From an uncultured Planctomycetaceae bacterium (GTDB lineage Bacteria; Planctomycetota; Planctomycetia; Pirellulales; Pirellulaceae): a stretch of 7,747 bases of DNA. Under the pieces are notes generated by a model. The model saw only the letters and a program-made list of their open reading frames with translations, searched no databases and had not been told where the DNA came from. Numbering within the stretch: the first letter of the stretch is position 1; each line of letters begins with the position of its first letter. Shown here in pieces: positions 6,700-7,747 of the stretch. Made by a program: the position numbers and the translations under genes. The stretch spans positions 1 to 7,747 of the forward strand of contig CAIXSC010000323.1 in NCBI GenBank assembly GCA_903921945.1, in the 5' to 3' direction.

Positions 6700-7638
6700 A
6701 TGACAACCGCGATTGAAGCGACGGTGTTCTTGAACGGCCAGTTCGTGCCCGCGTCGCAAGCGCATTTGGCGATCTTCGACGCGGGGATTGTGCTCGGCGC
6801 GACCGTCACGGAAATGACTCGCACGTTTCGCCAGCGTCCGTGGCGGCTTCACGACCATCTCGAACGCCTGTTCCGCTCGCTTCGCTACACGCGGCTGAAC
6901 ATCGGGATGTCGCTTGCGGAATTCGAAGCCGCCACGTTGCGTTTGGTCGAGCACAACGCGGCGTTGCTGCCGGCGGGTGGCGAACTGGGGATCGTGCATT
7001 TCGTGACCGCCGGCGAGTTCCCTGTGTATGCGGGCTCGGCGGGCCGCACCGCGCGGACGACGCCCACGGTCTGCGCGCACACGTTCCCAATGCCGTTCGA
7101 ACTATGGCGGAAGAAAGCGGAACATGGCCAGCACTTGGTGACCCCGTCCATTCGGCATGTTCCACCGCAGTGCTACGACCCCAAGATGAAATATCGGAGC
7201 CGCATGCACTACTACTTGGCGGACCAAGAGGCCCGGGTTGCCGACCCCGATGCCGCCGCTCTGCTACTCGACCTGCAAGGTAATGTCACCGAGACCGGTG
7301 GTTCGAACTTCTTGATCGTCGAACGGGGCGTGATCGTTTCGCCCACGACGACCAACATCTTGCCGGGAATCAGCCGGGGCATGGTGATGGAACTGGCCCG
7401 CGAGCTGGACATCGCGTTTGTCGAACGGGACTTCCAGGTGTACAACGTGATCAATGCCGACGAGGCTTTCACGGCGAGCACTCCCTATTGTTTGCTGCCG
7501 GTGACGCGGATCAACGGCCTGCCGATTGGCGACGGCCACCCCGGCCCGGTGTATCAGCGGCTGCTCGCGGCATGGAGCGATAAGGTTGGCCTGGACATCG
7601 CCGCCCAGATTCGCGGCGAACCGGTTGCCAACCCGTAA
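6700..7638 (+). CDS. Class IV PLP-dependent aminotransferase (branched-chain, D-amino acid or aminodeoxychorismate lyase type)
   Basis: The 312-residue product has the full class IV aminotransferase fold and the usual length of about 280-310 residues, with no signal peptide, so it is cytoplasmic. The start shows VFLNGQFVPASQAHLAIFD and the GxxxxEMTRTF and RLHDHLERLFRS motifs of the small domain. The PLP lysine is most likely Lys164 (in KMKYRSRMHYYLADQEA, aligned with the IKS..N.LA..EA pattern of D-alanine transaminase). Glu198 in NVTETGGSNFLI is the expected cofactor-ring glutamate, and ILPGISRG (220-227) is the phosphate-binding loop. The NYL-type motif after the lysine is atypical (SRMHYYLA), so the substrate cannot be assigned: branched-chain amino acids, D-amino acids and 4-amino-4-deoxychorismate remain open. 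ATG 6700 follows the previous stop by one base, which suggests translational coupling. The C-terminal tail stops four bases before the tandem array begins. Confidence 0.92.
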   Translation: MTTAIEATVFLNGQFVPASQAHLAIFDAGIVLGATVTEMTRTFRQRPWRLHDHLERLFRSLRYTRLNIGMSLAEFEAATLRLVEHNAALLPAGGELGIVHFVTAGEFPVYAGSAGRTARTTPTVCAHTFPMPFELWRKKAEHGQHLVTPSIRHVPPQCYDPKMKYRSRMHYYLADQEARVADPDAAALLLDLQGNVTETGGSNFLIVERGVIVSPTTTNILPGISRGMVMELARELDIAFVERDFQVYNVINADEAFTASTPYCLLPVTRINGLPIGDGHPGPVYQRLLAAWSDKVGLDIAAQIRGEPVANP

Positions 7639-7641
7639 CCG

Positions 7642-7747
7642 CTGACACCTGACACCGACACCTGACACCTGACACCGACACCTGACACCGACACCTGACA
7701 CCTGACACCGACACCTGACACCGACACCGACACCTGACACCGACACC
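7642..7747. repeat. Two-word tandem array of CTGACAC (7 nt) and CGACAC (6 nt), running off the right edge
   Basis: Every base from 7642 to 7746 is accounted for by perfect copies of A = CTGACAC and B = CGACAC, in the order A A B A A B A B A A B A B B A B (nine A, seven B, 105 bp); base 7747 starts another unit. B is A without its T. There is no mismatch anywhere. The array starts four bases after the aminotransferase stop. There are no spacers, so it is not CRISPR. The reverse strand is open through it only because the words contain no stop in that frame. Its true length lies outside the window. Confidence 0.95.

Noticed and set aside
6102..6824. 240-codon open frame on the minus strand spanning two genes
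   Set aside because: It spans the junction of two well-supported + strand genes and its translation is Arg-rich without family features.
7264..7746. 160-codon minus-strand open frame with a Val/Gly/Cys/Arg/Gln repeat N-terminus
   Set aside because: Its repeated start is only the translation of the tandem array, and the rest is the reverse of the aminotransferase gene.
7642..7747. CRISPR array
   Set aside because: Units are 6-7 nt and directly adjacent, with no unique spacers and no cas gene.

Overview
The window looks like part of a planctomycete chromosome, probably Pirellulales-like. This rests on protein families, GC-rich coding sequence and intergenic style, not on any marker gene. A Tat-exported DUF1501 protein next to a secreted PQQ-type beta-propeller carrying paired EF-hand loops is very typical of that phylum. 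All five supported genes lie on the + strand and fill almost the whole window. No rRNA, tRNA, CRISPR array, transposase or integrase is visible.

Layout. Bases 1-126 are non-coding-looking sequence with a perfect 12-bp hairpin followed by a T-run and a second small palindrome; they resemble an intergenic REP-like or terminator region. Bases 127-1332 encode the C-terminal part of a MinD/ParA-like 'KGG' P-loop ATPase of the kind found in bacterial conflict and signalling proteins. It keeps the Walker B-like core but no Walker A is visible, so it is probably a 5'-truncated gene. Bases 1355-2803 encode a DUF1501 protein with a twin-arginine signal. Bases 2830-4320 encode a secreted PQQ-like propeller with an EF-hand pair inserted between blades. 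Bases 4386-6698 encode a large exported protein, possibly a lipoprotein, whose N-terminal domain resembles the non-catalytic domain of alpha-glucuronidases and hexosaminidases. Bases 6700-7638 encode a complete class IV PLP aminotransferase. From 7642 to the right edge runs an array of two word types, CTGACAC (7 nt) and CGACAC (6 nt).

How the genes fit together. The four genes from 1355 to 7638 are spaced by 26, 65 and 1 nt, so they could be one transcription unit. Three products are predicted to be exported; the fourth, the aminotransferase, is cytoplasmic and its start follows the previous stop by one base. No shared pathway can be read from sequence alone.

I found no convincing new multi-gene system. 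The best leads are the ATPase remnant without a P-loop beside a REP-like hairpin, the two-word 7/6-nt array at the right edge, and a second heptanucleotide repeat in front of the gene at 4386.
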